Below are positions 36,617 to 43,634 of a stretch of 64,000 nt of DNA, piece after piece. The notes under the pieces are model-generated. The model ran no database searches. It worked only from the letters and a program-made list of their open reading frames with translations, and had not been told where the DNA came from. The translations under genes and the position numbers were made by a program. The stretch is from Sphingopyxis sp. HIX (GTDB lineage Bacteria > Pseudomonadota > Alphaproteobacteria > Sphingomonadales > Sphingomonadaceae), in the NCBI RefSeq assembly GCF_001468285.1, contig NZ_LNSB01000007.1:1-64000 (forward strand). Direction: 5' to 3'. Every line of letters starts with the position of its first letter. Position 1 is the first letter of the stretch.

Positions 36617-36972
36617 GGATCTCCAATCAGTCTTTCGATCGCCGCGGAAAGCGCCGCCACCGTATAGGGTTTCGCGATAAATGCGTCGGCCGGAGGTGCA
36701 TCGGAAGAAACCAGATGCGCCGAGCACACGATCACCGGCCGGTCGGGAGCAAGCCGTTTCGCGCGGCGGGTCAGTTCCATTCCATCCAGGCCGCCGGGCA
36801 TGTGCACGTCCGTAATAACGAGATCGATTGTTTGCCCGGACATCAAAATGTCGAGGCCCTCGTCTCCGCTGGCAGCTTCCAAAACCTGGTAGCCAAGATC
36901 GCGCAAGGAATCGCAAAGCATGAAACGAATGAGGAACTCATCCTCAACGACCAGTAACGTCTGTGCAGCCAC
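36583..36972 (-). CDS. Single-domain response regulator
   Basis: A 129-residue receiver with a full site: VVEDEF acidic pair, phospho-Asp in VITDVHMP, Thr/Ser position VCSAH and Lys in IAKPY. A GTG start at 36972 is chosen because GAGGA lies 6 nt upstream; longer ATG starts read through the promoter. Behind a perfect GGAAC-N16-CGTT promoter at 37048. Single-domain receivers of this type relay phosphate to HWE/HRxxN kinases in the alphaproteobacterial stress response. Confidence 0.85.
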   Translation of the reverse strand: MAAQTLLVVEDEFLIRFMLCDSLRDLGYQVLEAASGDEGLDILMSGQTIDLVITDVHMPGGLDGMELTRRAKRLAPDRPVIVCSAHLVSSDAPPADAFIAKPYTVAALSAAIERLIGDPWQTSSRDLSA

Positions 36973-37047
36973 TTTAGGTCCTCGCCACAACCCGAGCCGA
37001 GCGACCCCGGTTGGACCCGCACCCCGCCACGTTCTGGATAAATGCCA

Positions 37048-37072
37048 AACGCCAGGCCACAAAGACGGTTCC
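37048..37072 (-). promoter_or_regulatory. EcfG-type promoter of the receiver operon
   Basis: On the minus strand GGAAC, 16 bp and CGTT, the exact consensus of general-stress sigma factor EcfG in Alphaproteobacteria. The -10 lies 76 bp before the GTG start at 36972. Confidence 0.7.
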
Positions 37073-37299
37073 GCGCTTTAGCCGGGATCATCATCCGTCA
37101 TTCCTTACGACTAATCGTTGGGCACAACGCTTCCATACGTCAAGCCGGGCTAGCCGACGCTCGCAATTATGTGGACTGGACGACTTAAAGCGACCGGACT
37201 TAACTTAGGTTATCGGCAGTTTTGCGTATTTTCTGCGTCATGAAACTTGGGCGCGTGGCCTGCGTTGGCTTGGCAAGCAATCAGCCAAGGAGCCAACCG

Positions 37300-39450
37300 A
37301 TGCCGAAGAAGCCGCAGCCTTCGCCCGCAACCGATAACAGCCTCGAAGCCCACCAGCCGGGAAGCGGTCAGACCCGGGTCAGAGCCGACAAAGGCAATGC
37401 CGGCGAGCTTCATCAGCATATCGCGGGCGACGACGAACGCGATGGCCGTGCGCATCTCACCGACAATTTCGGGCACCGGATCGCCGACAATCAGAACAGC
37501 CTCAAGGCGGGTCAACGCGGACCGACGCTGCTCGAGGATTTTGTCCTCCGCGAGAAGATTTTTCACTTCGACCATGAGCGCATCCCCGAACGCATCGTTC
37601 ATGCCCGCGGCTCGGGTGCTCACGGCGTCTTCGAATGCACGCGCGCGATCCCCGAACTCACCAAGGCCGACATCTTCCAGGAGGTTGGCAAGACTTGCCC
37701 GGTCTTCGTGCGCTTCTCGACCGTCGCCGGCGGCGCGGGATCGATCGACACGCCCCGCGACGTGCGCGGCTTTGCGGTCAAGCTCTACACCGAGGCGGGC
37801 AACTGGGATCTCGTCGGCAACAATATCCCGGTCTTCTTCATCCAGGACGCGATGAAGTTCCCCGACCTTGTCCATAGCGTCAAGATGGAGGCCGACCGCG
37901 GCTATCCGCAGGCCGCGAGCGCGCACGACACCTTCTGGGATTTCATCTCCCTGATGCCCGAGAGCTTCCACATGATCATGTGGGCGATGTCCGATAGGGC
38001 GATCCCTCGCAGCTTCCGCACCATCGAAGGCTTTGGCGTTCATACATTCCGTTTCGTCAATGCGAAGGGACGGTCGAAGTTTGTGAAGTTCCACTGGAAG
38101 CCCGCGCTCGGCCTCCAGTCGATGGTTTGGGACGAGGCGGTCAAAATCGCGGGCGCCGACCCCGACTATCAGCGCCGCGACCTCTTCGAGGCGATCGAGG
38201 CCGGCGACTTCCCGCAGTGGGATCTCGGCGTGCAGATATTCGACGAGGCCTTCGCCGAAAAGCAGCACTATGATGTGCTCGATGCGACCAAGCTCATCCC
38301 CGAGGAGGATGTGCCGGTCGAGATCGTCGGGCGGATGACGCTAAACCGCAATCCCGACAATTTCTTCGCCGAGACCGAGCAGGTTGCCTATCTGCCCTCG
38401 AACATTATTCCCGGCATCGATTTTAGCAACGACCCGCTGCTGCAGGGACGCCTCTTCTCCTATCTTGATACGCAGAAGTCGCGTCTCGGCACGACGAACT
38501 TCCATCAGATTCCGATCAACGCGCCCAAATGCCCGTTCCACAATTTCCAGCGGGACGGGATGATGCAGACGCTCATTCCCAAGGGCCGTGCGAACTATGA
38601 GCCCAACAGTCTCGCCGAAGCGGGAGAGGACGCCGGCCCGCGCGCCTGCCCCGACACCGGGTTCACGACCTTCCCGGAGAATGGCGAGCGTAACGATCCA
38701 TCCCAGAAGCTGCGCATCCGCGCCGACCTGTTTGCCGATCATTTCAGCCAGGCACGGCTCTTCTTTTGCTCGCAGACGGAGAACGAGCAGGCACATATCG
38801 CCTCGGCGCTGGTGTTCGAGCTCTCGAAGGTCACGCTCGACCATGTCCGCGCCCGCGTCGTCGGTCAGCTTCGCAATATCGACGAGGATCTCGCGAAGCG
38901 CGTCGCCAAGGGGCTCGCGATCGATCTTCCCGCGAGGATCAAGCCCGCCAAGGCCGCCATCGACATGGCGCCGTCAGATGCGCTGTCGATCCAGAAGGAC
39001 GACCGTCCCGACATCAAGGGACGAAAAGTCGCGATCCTGTTCGCCGAAGGCTCCGATAAGGACACGATCGACAAGCTCAGGACGCAGATCGAGAAAGCCG
39101 GCGGCAGCACCTTCCTCGTCGCCCCCAAAGTCGGCGGCATTCCTGTGTCCGGCGGAACGCTGAAGGCCGACGGGCAGCTCGCCGGCTCGCCCTCGGTGCT
39201 GTTCGACGCGGTGGCCTCGGTCCTGACCGAAGAGGCCGCGAACAAGCTCAGCCGTGAAGGCGCGGCCGTGCAATGGTTCATGGACGCCTTCGGCCATTGC
39301 AAGACGATCGCGCACGACCAAGCGAGCCGGGTGCTGCTCGACAAGGCCGGGGTGGAGTTCGACGAGGGCATCGTCGCTCTCGCCGATTTCATAAAGGTCG
39401 GCACGCGCCGCCACTGGGACCGCGAGCCCAAGGTGCGCGACCTCGCGTAA
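37300..39450 (+). CDS. katE: Catalase HPII, large-subunit type
   Basis: A 716-residue haem catalase that destroys hydrogen peroxide. The N-terminal arm is followed by the core ([14 protein letters not shown] with the distal His, [26 protein letters not shown], and the proximal Tyr in [13 protein letters not shown]) and a C-terminal class-I-glutamine-amidotransferase-like domain from about residue 580 ([15 protein letters not shown]). This domain layout defines HPII. ATG at 37300 with AAGGAG 8 nt upstream. Katalase genes of this type are often stress-sigma dependent, but no clear EcfG site is seen in the 227-bp upstream gap. Confidence 0.97.
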   Translation: MPKKPQPSPATDNSLEAHQPGSGQTRVRADKGNAGELHQHIAGDDERDGRAHLTDNFGHRIADNQNSLKAGQRGPTLLEDFVLREKIFHFDHERIPERIVHARGSGAHGVFECTRAIPELTKADIFQEVGKTCPVFVRFSTVAGGAGSIDTPRDVRGFAVKLYTEAGNWDLVGNNIPVFFIQDAMKFPDLVHSVKMEADRGYPQAASAHDTFWDFISLMPESFHMIMWAMSDRAIPRSFRTIEGFGVHTFRFVNAKGRSKFVKFHWKPALGLQSMVWDEAVKIAGADPDYQRRDLFEAIEAGDFPQWDLGVQIFDEAFAEKQHYDVLDATKLIPEEDVPVEIVGRMTLNRNPDNFFAETEQVAYLPSNIIPGIDFSNDPLLQGRLFSYLDTQKSRLGTTNFHQIPINAPKCPFHNFQRDGMMQTLIPKGRANYEPNSLAEAGEDAGPRACPDTGFTTFPENGERNDPSQKLRIRADLFADHFSQARLFFCSQTENEQAHIASALVFELSKVTLDHVRARVVGQLRNIDEDLAKRVAKGLAIDLPARIKPAKAAIDMAPSDALSIQKDDRPDIKGRKVAILFAEGSDKDTIDKLRTQIEKAGGSTFLVAPKVGGIPVSGGTLKADGQLAGSPSVLFDAVASVLTEEAANKLSREGAAVQWFMDAFGHCKTIAHDQASRVLLDKAGVEFDEGIVALADFIKVGTRRHWDREPKVRDLA

Positions 39451-39487
39451 TGGCCCGATCCGGGACGCGCTGAAGCCTTTTTGCCTG

Positions 39488-39512
39488 GCAACATCGGCAT
39501 TCGGCGCGCGTT
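39488..39512 (+). promoter_or_regulatory. Near-consensus EcfG promoter
   Basis: GCAAC, 16 bp and CGTT, with one substitution in the -35 (GGAAC expected). The -10 is 28 bp before the start codon of the lipoprotein gene at 39540. Confidence 0.5.
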
Positions 39513-39539
39513 GAGCAAACAACAGGAAAGGGAGATAAT

Positions 39540-40034
39540 ATGACGCGCTTGCTGTTGGTTATGGCATCGGCCCTGTCGATCGGGGCCGCGACCCTCTCGC
39601 TACAGTCATGCGGTGCCCAAAGCGTCGAGGCCGCGTCGCCCAGCGGCCCGGTCAACGCGCTACTGACCCTTCCCGACGGCTCGACCTTCGTCGCTGCCGA
39701 GGGTTCGCTGCCTCGCGGGATCGCCGAATGGCTGGCATCGCGCGAAGGCGACGAAGCGCGGTTCGCATTTGCCGGATTCGACGAAGATCGGCCGCGGCTG
39801 ACCAGCAAAGGACTTGGATCCGCGGCCGATCTCGCGACTATCCTCCGTGCCGCTCCGGCTGCATCGCTCGAAATCGCGGGGGACGAGGCCCAGGCGAAGG
39901 CGCTGGCAACCATGCTCGATGAACGGGGCATCGGTTCCGAGCGATTGAAGATCATCCCCGCCGCCGGGCTCGGCAGCGTGATACTGACCGTCCACCGCGG
40001 TTCAACCGCCCCGCTGATGACCGCTAAACCCTGA
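39540..40034 (+). CDS. OmpA-like lipoprotein
   Basis: A 164-residue lipoprotein (signal ending LQSC at about 24). The second half reads like a degenerate OmpA/peptidoglycan-binding domain: LTSKGLGSAADLATILRAAP, LEIAGDEAQAKALATMLDERGIGSERLKIIPAAGLG. The usual NxxLSxxRAxxV motif is shortened, so peptidoglycan binding is uncertain. GGAAAGGGAG precedes the ATG. Near-consensus EcfG promoter upstream. Confidence 0.65.
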   Translation: MTRLLLVMASALSIGAATLSLQSCGAQSVEAASPSGPVNALLTLPDGSTFVAAEGSLPRGIAEWLASREGDEARFAFAGFDEDRPRLTSKGLGSAADLATILRAAPAASLEIAGDEAQAKALATMLDERGIGSERLKIIPAAGLGSVILTVHRGSTAPLMTAKP

Positions 40035-40038
40035 CAGT

Positions 40039-40326
40039 TCAATCCGGCGGCAGCGCCAGCATAAGCCATGTTGATCGCCTTGTGGCGATCGAAGTCGGGA
40101 GGACCGTCGGCTCACCGCACGGGCCGCGCTCGCCAAGCGCCCGTTTGGCGCGATCGATGGCCGCCCTCGCCCGGCGAATGGCGGCTGCGTCCTTCCCGCC
40201 TCGTGCCGCACGAACCGCGCTCCGCGCTGCCATCCGCTGGGACGCAAGACGCGCGCGATCGTCTTCAGACAATGCCGGGTTGATATGCGCCAAGGGGGCG
40301 ACCGCGAACCTTGAAGGAGCGGCCAT
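40039..40326 (-). CDS. Small conserved-type protein with a probably disrupted C-terminus
   Basis: A 95-residue frame: an Ala/Arg-rich helix (ALSEDDRARLASQRMAARSAVRAA...RRARAAIDRAKRALGERGP), then an out-of-character tail. In a shifted frame the DNA continues as PVR, stop, ADGPPDFDRHKAINMAYA, which I recall as similar to the usual ending of such proteins (GPVWWADG...). So a 1-nt loss in a C run and a point-mutated tryptophan codon are possible. No clear ribosome-binding site. May be a decaying gene. Confidence 0.4.
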   Translation of the reverse strand: MAAPSRFAVAPLAHINPALSEDDRARLASQRMAARSAVRAARGGKDAAAIRRARAAIDRAKRALGERGPCGEPTVLPTSIATRRSTWLMLALPPD

Positions 40327-40509
40327 CGGGCGTAACCGGATAATGGAAGGGTGGCTTTGCAAGGACGGCCTGCCGCCCACGCTACGCGCGCCCTGACATA
40401 GTCGTGTGCCGGCGACCGAAGGGTTGGCCGCCGGCACCCGTGGGGGAAGACGGAAGGAGGCTTCCATCATCCCCGGAAGGCGGGGCTCCGAACTGCAGAG
40501 CCCGGTAGA

Positions 40510-40680
40510 TCATGGCAGTGTGCGGCGACCGCGCCCGAAGACGAAGGCAACAACGAAAAGAACGACGCCGATGACGAGAAGAATCTTCGCAAAGTCGGCC
40601 GAGAGACCGGCGATGCCACCGAAGCCGAGCAGCGCTGCGACAAGGGCGACGACGGCGAAGATGATGGCCCATCTGAACAT
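40510..40680 (-). CDS. DUF1328 (YtjA-like) small membrane protein
   Basis: A 56-residue protein with two hydrophobic helices ([19 protein letters not shown] and [18 protein letters not shown]). It matches the DUF1328 pattern of small stress-linked membrane proteins. ATG at 40680 follows GGGAGAAA. Driven by the EcfG-type promoter at 40779. Confidence 0.85.
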   Translation of the reverse strand: MFRWAIIFAVVALVAALLGFGGIAGLSADFAKILLVIGVVLFVVAFVFGRGRRTLP

Positions 40681-40778
40681 GATATTTCTCCCGCTGTTGG
40701 GCGCGTCCTCGCGCCCCGCGCGCAAGCGAAGAGGCAGCGAAGCACGCCGTACCATTCATCCGAAGTGGATGTGCACGC

Positions 40779-40803
40779 AACGCAGACGAACATATTTGGT
40801 TCC
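40779..40803 (-). promoter_or_regulatory. EcfG-type promoter of the DUF1328 gene
   Basis: On the minus strand GGAAC, 16 bp and CGTT, an exact match, with the -10 99 bp before the DUF1328 start codon. Confidence 0.7.
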
Positions 40804-40828
40804 AGCAATATCGCTGACAAATGGGTTT

Positions 40829-40864
40829 CATAACATAGATTAAGTTCATGATTTTAATGGAACA
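40829..40864 (+). repeat. 36-bp upstream repeat, copy 1 (Q/N-rich gene at 40933)
   Basis: CATAACATAGATTAA, then four divergent bases, ATGATTT, one variable base and AATGGAACA. It matches the inverse-orientation copy at 43221-43256 in 32 of 36 positions. AT-rich and promoter-like. Confidence 0.85.
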
Positions 40865-40883
40865 ATTGCCCATCCAGCGCGTC
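40859..40883 (+). promoter_or_regulatory. Near-consensus EcfG promoter of the Q/N-rich gene
   Basis: GGAAC, 16 bp and CGTC (one mismatch from CGTT), 49 bp before the start of the gene at 40933. The GGAAC lies in the conserved upstream repeat. Confidence 0.5.
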
Positions 40884-40932
40884 TCCATGAGGCCCACACC
40901 CCCGAGGGCAACACCGCGAAGGAGAGGCCATC

Positions 40933-41100
40933 ATGGCGCAGAATAACCAGCAGGGCGGCAACCAGCCCAACCAGAACCCCGGTCAGGACGGCCAGCAAGA
41001 ACAGCAGGATCAGACCCGCCGCCAGCCGAACCAGGACCAGGACGACAATCAGGGTGGCAACCAGGCCGGCCGCGACGACGAAAATCGTCAGAACCGCTGA
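40933..41100 (+). CDS. Gln/Asn-rich 55-residue protein, copy A
   Basis: Encodes MAQNNQQGGNQPNQNPGQDG, then a stretch rich in Gln, Asn, Asp and Arg, ending ENRQNR. Predicted disordered and very hydrophilic. ATG at 40933 with GGAGAGG 7 nt upstream. It is paralogous to the gene at 43009 (both start with M-A-x-N-N and end with N-R-Q-x-R). Function unknown; the promoters suggest stress expression. Confidence 0.75.
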   Translation: MAQNNQQGGNQPNQNPGQDGQQEQQDQTRRQPNQDQDDNQGGNQAGRDDENRQNR

Positions 41101-41272
41101 TCATCCAGCGACAGACGAGCGCGTTTGCGGCGCTCTCTGGGCCGGGCCGTCGCTCCCGCACGGTCCGGCTTCGCTATATCGGGGAACGGCTAAATCCCGA
41201 GCGACGTGACGACACCGAAACGCGCTGGTCCGCCGTCCCCCGCCGCCGATATCATTCGAAAAGGAAATTCCC

Positions 41273-41827
41273 ATGAACGCGCCCCTCGCCGCTCGCCGCA
41301 TTCTTATCATGGCAACCGATGGATTCGAGCAGTCCGAACTTGAGGTTCCGCTCGAAAAACTGAAGGAGGCCGGCGCCGAGGTCCGGGTCGCGTCTCTGAA
41401 AGAGGGACAGATCAAGGGGTGGGACGACGATAATTGGGGCGACGAGATCGACGTCGACTTGCTGATCGCGGACGCCCGCGCCGAAGATTTCGACGCACTT
41501 GTACTACCCGGCGGCCAGATCAACCCCGACCTGCTGCGCGTCGAGGAGGAGGCGATCGCGCTCATCCAGGCTTTCGCCGACGCCGACAAGCCTGTGGCAG
41601 CGATCTGTCATGCGCCCTGGCTGCTCGTCGAGGCGGGCCTTGCGAAAGGCCGCAACATGACTTGCTACAAGTCGATCCGCACCGATGTTGCCAATGGCGG
41701 CGCCCAAGTCTTTGACAAAGAGGTCGTGGTCGACGGCAATATTATCACCAGCCGCTGTCCCGACGATCTGCCGGCATTTTGCGACGCAATCATAGAGACC
41801 GTGGTGCGTGTCGGCGCCGATGCCTGA
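41273..41827 (+). CDS. PfpI/DJ-1 family protein (YhbO-like)
   Basis: A 184-residue class-I-glutamine-amidotransferase-like protein with the nucleophile elbow AICHAPW (Cys112-His113) and an early Glu in DGFEQSE (about residue 19). Members include deglycase/stress proteins such as YhbO and PfpI. ATG at 41273 follows AAAAGGAAA. Upstream, GGAAC (41183-41187) with a CGTG after 17 bp is a poor EcfG candidate. Confidence 0.9.
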   Translation: MNAPLAARRILIMATDGFEQSELEVPLEKLKEAGAEVRVASLKEGQIKGWDDDNWGDEIDVDLLIADARAEDFDALVLPGGQINPDLLRVEEEAIALIQAFADADKPVAAICHAPWLLVEAGLAKGRNMTCYKSIRTDVANGGAQVFDKEVVVDGNIITSRCPDDLPAFCDAIIETVVRVGADA

Positions 41828-41929
41828 GACGTGGCGAGCCCCCTGTCAGCCCCGCGGGAACCATGACGACGTCGCTCGCATTTCGGCAGCGGATGTACCG
41901 TCAGACGTTAGATGAGGAGAGCTGGCATA

Positions 41930-42670
41930 ATGTTCGATCGGGATATGGCGCCGCCGGGCATGGCGATCTTTCTTGCGAAGCTGCTCAGCCACAGCCTGCT
42001 TTCGACCGAGGACCAGGCGGCGATCGCCGCTCTTCCGCACCAGACGCGGCGCCTCGAGCCCAACGACTATATTTTGCGCGAAGGCGACCGGTCCGATATC
42101 TGCCCGGTCCTGCGGTCGGGCTTCGCTTACCGGCAGAAGATAACCGAGGGCGGCGGGCGCGAGATCGTCTCGATCAAGATCCCGGGCGACCCGCTCGACT
42201 TCCAGTCGATGTACCTTCGCACCGTCGATCATAATCTGCAGGCACTGACCGCCGTCGAACTGACCGTCATCATGATTTCGGATTTCGAACGCCTGGTACA
42301 GGCGCGTCCCGCGATCGCGCGCGCCGTCATGGTCGACATTCTCATCGAAGCCTCGATCGGCCGCGAATGGCTTCTCAACAATGGCCGCCGGAATGCGCTC
42401 GCGCGTCTCGCGCACCTCTTTTGCGAGCTCCACTACCGGCTGCTCGATACCGGCTCGGGCGGCCTCGACATTCACAAAATGCCGCTCACCCAGGAACAGC
42501 TCGCCGACGTGCTCGGTCTGACCCCTGTCCATGTGAACCGGACACTGAAGGCGCTGGAACGCACGGGCGCCATCGCCCGCGACGGCCGCGGTATTCGCAT
42601 CGCCGATCTGCAATCATTGATCGGCACTGCGGAATTCTCCGACCTCTATCTCCACCGCGACCAGCCCTGA
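41930..42670 (+). CDS. Crp/Fnr family transcriptional regulator
   Basis: A 246-residue regulator: a cyclic-nucleotide-binding-like domain at about residues 30-140 (LEPNDYILREGDRSDICPVLRSGFAYRQK) and a C-terminal winged helix (LTQEQLADVLGLTPVHVNRTLKALERTGAI). No FNR-type N-terminal Cys cluster is seen, so it probably does not carry a 4Fe-4S cluster. ATG at 41930; an upstream in-frame ATG (41912) sits in the ribosome-binding region. Cognate ligand unknown; an adenylate cyclase gene lies at 7390. Confidence 0.9.
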   Translation: MFDRDMAPPGMAIFLAKLLSHSLLSTEDQAAIAALPHQTRRLEPNDYILREGDRSDICPVLRSGFAYRQKITEGGGREIVSIKIPGDPLDFQSMYLRTVDHNLQALTAVELTVIMISDFERLVQARPAIARAVMVDILIEASIGREWLLNNGRRNALARLAHLFCELHYRLLDTGSGGLDIHKMPLTQEQLADVLGLTPVHVNRTLKALERTGAIARDGRGIRIADLQSLIGTAEFSDLYLHRDQP

Positions 42671-42690
42671 CCCCCGAAGGAGCAGACGAG

Positions 42691-42954
42691 ATGGGACGTT
42701 ATTTCTTCCACACCCGCGATGGGCACCGCGAGATCGACGAAGTGGGTCTCGACCTTCCCGATGACAGGACCGCAGGATTGGAGGCGGTACGCTATGGCGG
42801 AAGCCTTCTCGCCGACGACCCTCATATTCTGCGACACGACCAGGGACTGCGCGTCGAGTGCGTCGACGATGCAGGAAAGCTCTTATACACGCTGCTGGTC
42901 ACCTCGGTGGACGCAAAGGAAAATCTCGCAACCTTCGCGACCGAGAAAGATTAG
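42691..42954 (+). CDS. DUF6894-like small protein
   Basis: An 87-residue protein beginning MGRYFFHTRDGHREIDEVGLDLPD, a pattern shared by short alphaproteobacterial DUF6894 proteins (function unknown). GAAGGAG lies 8 nt before the ATG. Directly downstream of the Crp/Fnr gene (20-bp gap), so probably in its operon. Confidence 0.8.
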   Translation: MGRYFFHTRDGHREIDEVGLDLPDDRTAGLEAVRYGGSLLADDPHILRHDQGLRVECVDDAGKLLYTLLVTSVDAKENLATFATEKD

Positions 42955-43008
42955 GGGCGAAACGGGCACGCGCGAGCGGTCTTCCAGATGCGAGAAACCG
43001 GACTGCCA

Positions 43009-43158
43009 TCAGCGGCTCTGACGATTCTGATCGTCGCTTCCGCCCGGGTTCCGGTCGTCGATGCGCTCCTTGCCCGGCGGACGGTTCCGGTAGTCCTGCC
43101 GTTCCTGCTGGCGACCGCCGGCCGGCTGATTGCCGCCCTGCTCGTTGTTCCGAGCCAT
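43009..43158 (-). CDS. Gln/Asn-rich 49-residue protein, copy B
   Basis: The minus strand encodes MARNNEQGGNQPAGGRQQER, then polar residues and ends DDQNRQSR. Paralogue of the gene at 40933 but in the opposite orientation; the frame is intact. GGAAGG lies about 12 nt before the ATG. Upstream DNA (43221-43256) matches the region before copy A. Likely disordered; function unknown. Confidence 0.75.
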   Translation of the reverse strand: MARNNEQGGNQPAGGRQQERQDYRNRPPGKERIDDRNPGGSDDQNRQSR

Positions 43159-43220
43159 TTGCCTGTCGCCTTCCTGAAACTGCCCGAAGCGGGCATCCAG
43201 AGAGGCTTTCCGGACCCTAA

Positions 43221-43256
43221 TGTTCCATTTAAATCATAAGTTTAATCTATGTTATG
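43221..43256 (-). repeat. 36-bp upstream repeat, copy 2 (Q/N-rich gene at 43009)
   Basis: The inverse complement of 40829-40864 with 4 mismatches (CATAACATAGATTAA and AATGGAACA cores are identical). After GGAAC the 16-bp spacing leads to CCTC instead of CGTT, so the EcfG -10 is not conserved in this copy. Confidence 0.85.
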
Positions 43257-43293
43257 CAAGTCGTTCGCACGCTGCACAAATTCAGCTTTCCGA

Positions 43294-43318
43294 GGAACAG
43301 GCGCCCCGCCCCCGCGTT
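43294..43318 (+). promoter_or_regulatory. EcfG-type promoter of the CsbD gene
   Basis: GGAAC, 16 bp and CGTT, an exact match to the EcfG consensus; the -10 ends 29 bp before the start codon at 43348. Confidence 0.8.
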
Positions 43319-43347
43319 AAACGATCGAACTTCAACGGAGACCGATC

Positions 43348-43545
43348 ATGAACAGCGATACGATCAAGGGCAATTGGGAACAGGTCAAAGGCCATGTTCA
43401 GAAGAAGTGGGGCGAACTCACCAACGACGAGCTCGACCAGATCAACGGCAACCGCAAGATTCTGGCTGGTAAAATCCAGGAAAAATATGGTCGCGCGCAG
43501 GATGAAGCCGAGCGCGAGATCGACGAGTTCGAAAACAGCTACTGA
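43348..43545 (+). CDS. CsbD family general-stress protein
   Basis: A 65-residue helical protein (MNSDTIKGNWEQVKGHVQKK, WGELTNDELDQINGNRKILAGKIQEKYG) with the CsbD/YjbJ sequence pattern. CsbD proteins are abundant general-stress products of unknown mechanism. GGAGA lies 7 nt before the ATG, with an EcfG promoter and its own terminator. Confidence 0.95.
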   Translation: MNSDTIKGNWEQVKGHVQKKWGELTNDELDQINGNRKILAGKIQEKYGRAQDEAEREIDEFENSY

Positions 43546-43564
43546 TCCTTCCTGGATCGAAGAA

Positions 43565-43594
43565 AGTCCGCGCGGCCCTGTCGCGCGGACTTTT
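43565..43594 (+). terminator. CsbD gene terminator
   Basis: AGTCCGCGCG and CGCGCGGACT pair perfectly around a 7-nt loop, followed by TTTT, 20 bp after the csbD-type stop codon. Confidence 0.9.
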
Positions 43595-43634
43595 CCGTGC
43601 CCGGGTGGGAGCGGGCAAGGCGACAGGGGGCAAG

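Noticed and set aside
41858-41890. GGAAC sequence upstream of the Crp/Fnr gene as an EcfG promoter
   Set aside because: No CGTT at 16 or 17 bp; only a CAT(T)-like sequence follows.
42951-43196. 81-residue minus-strand frame
   Set aside because: Overlaps the Q/N-rich gene at 43009 in another frame; the paralogy with 40933 supports the shorter frame.
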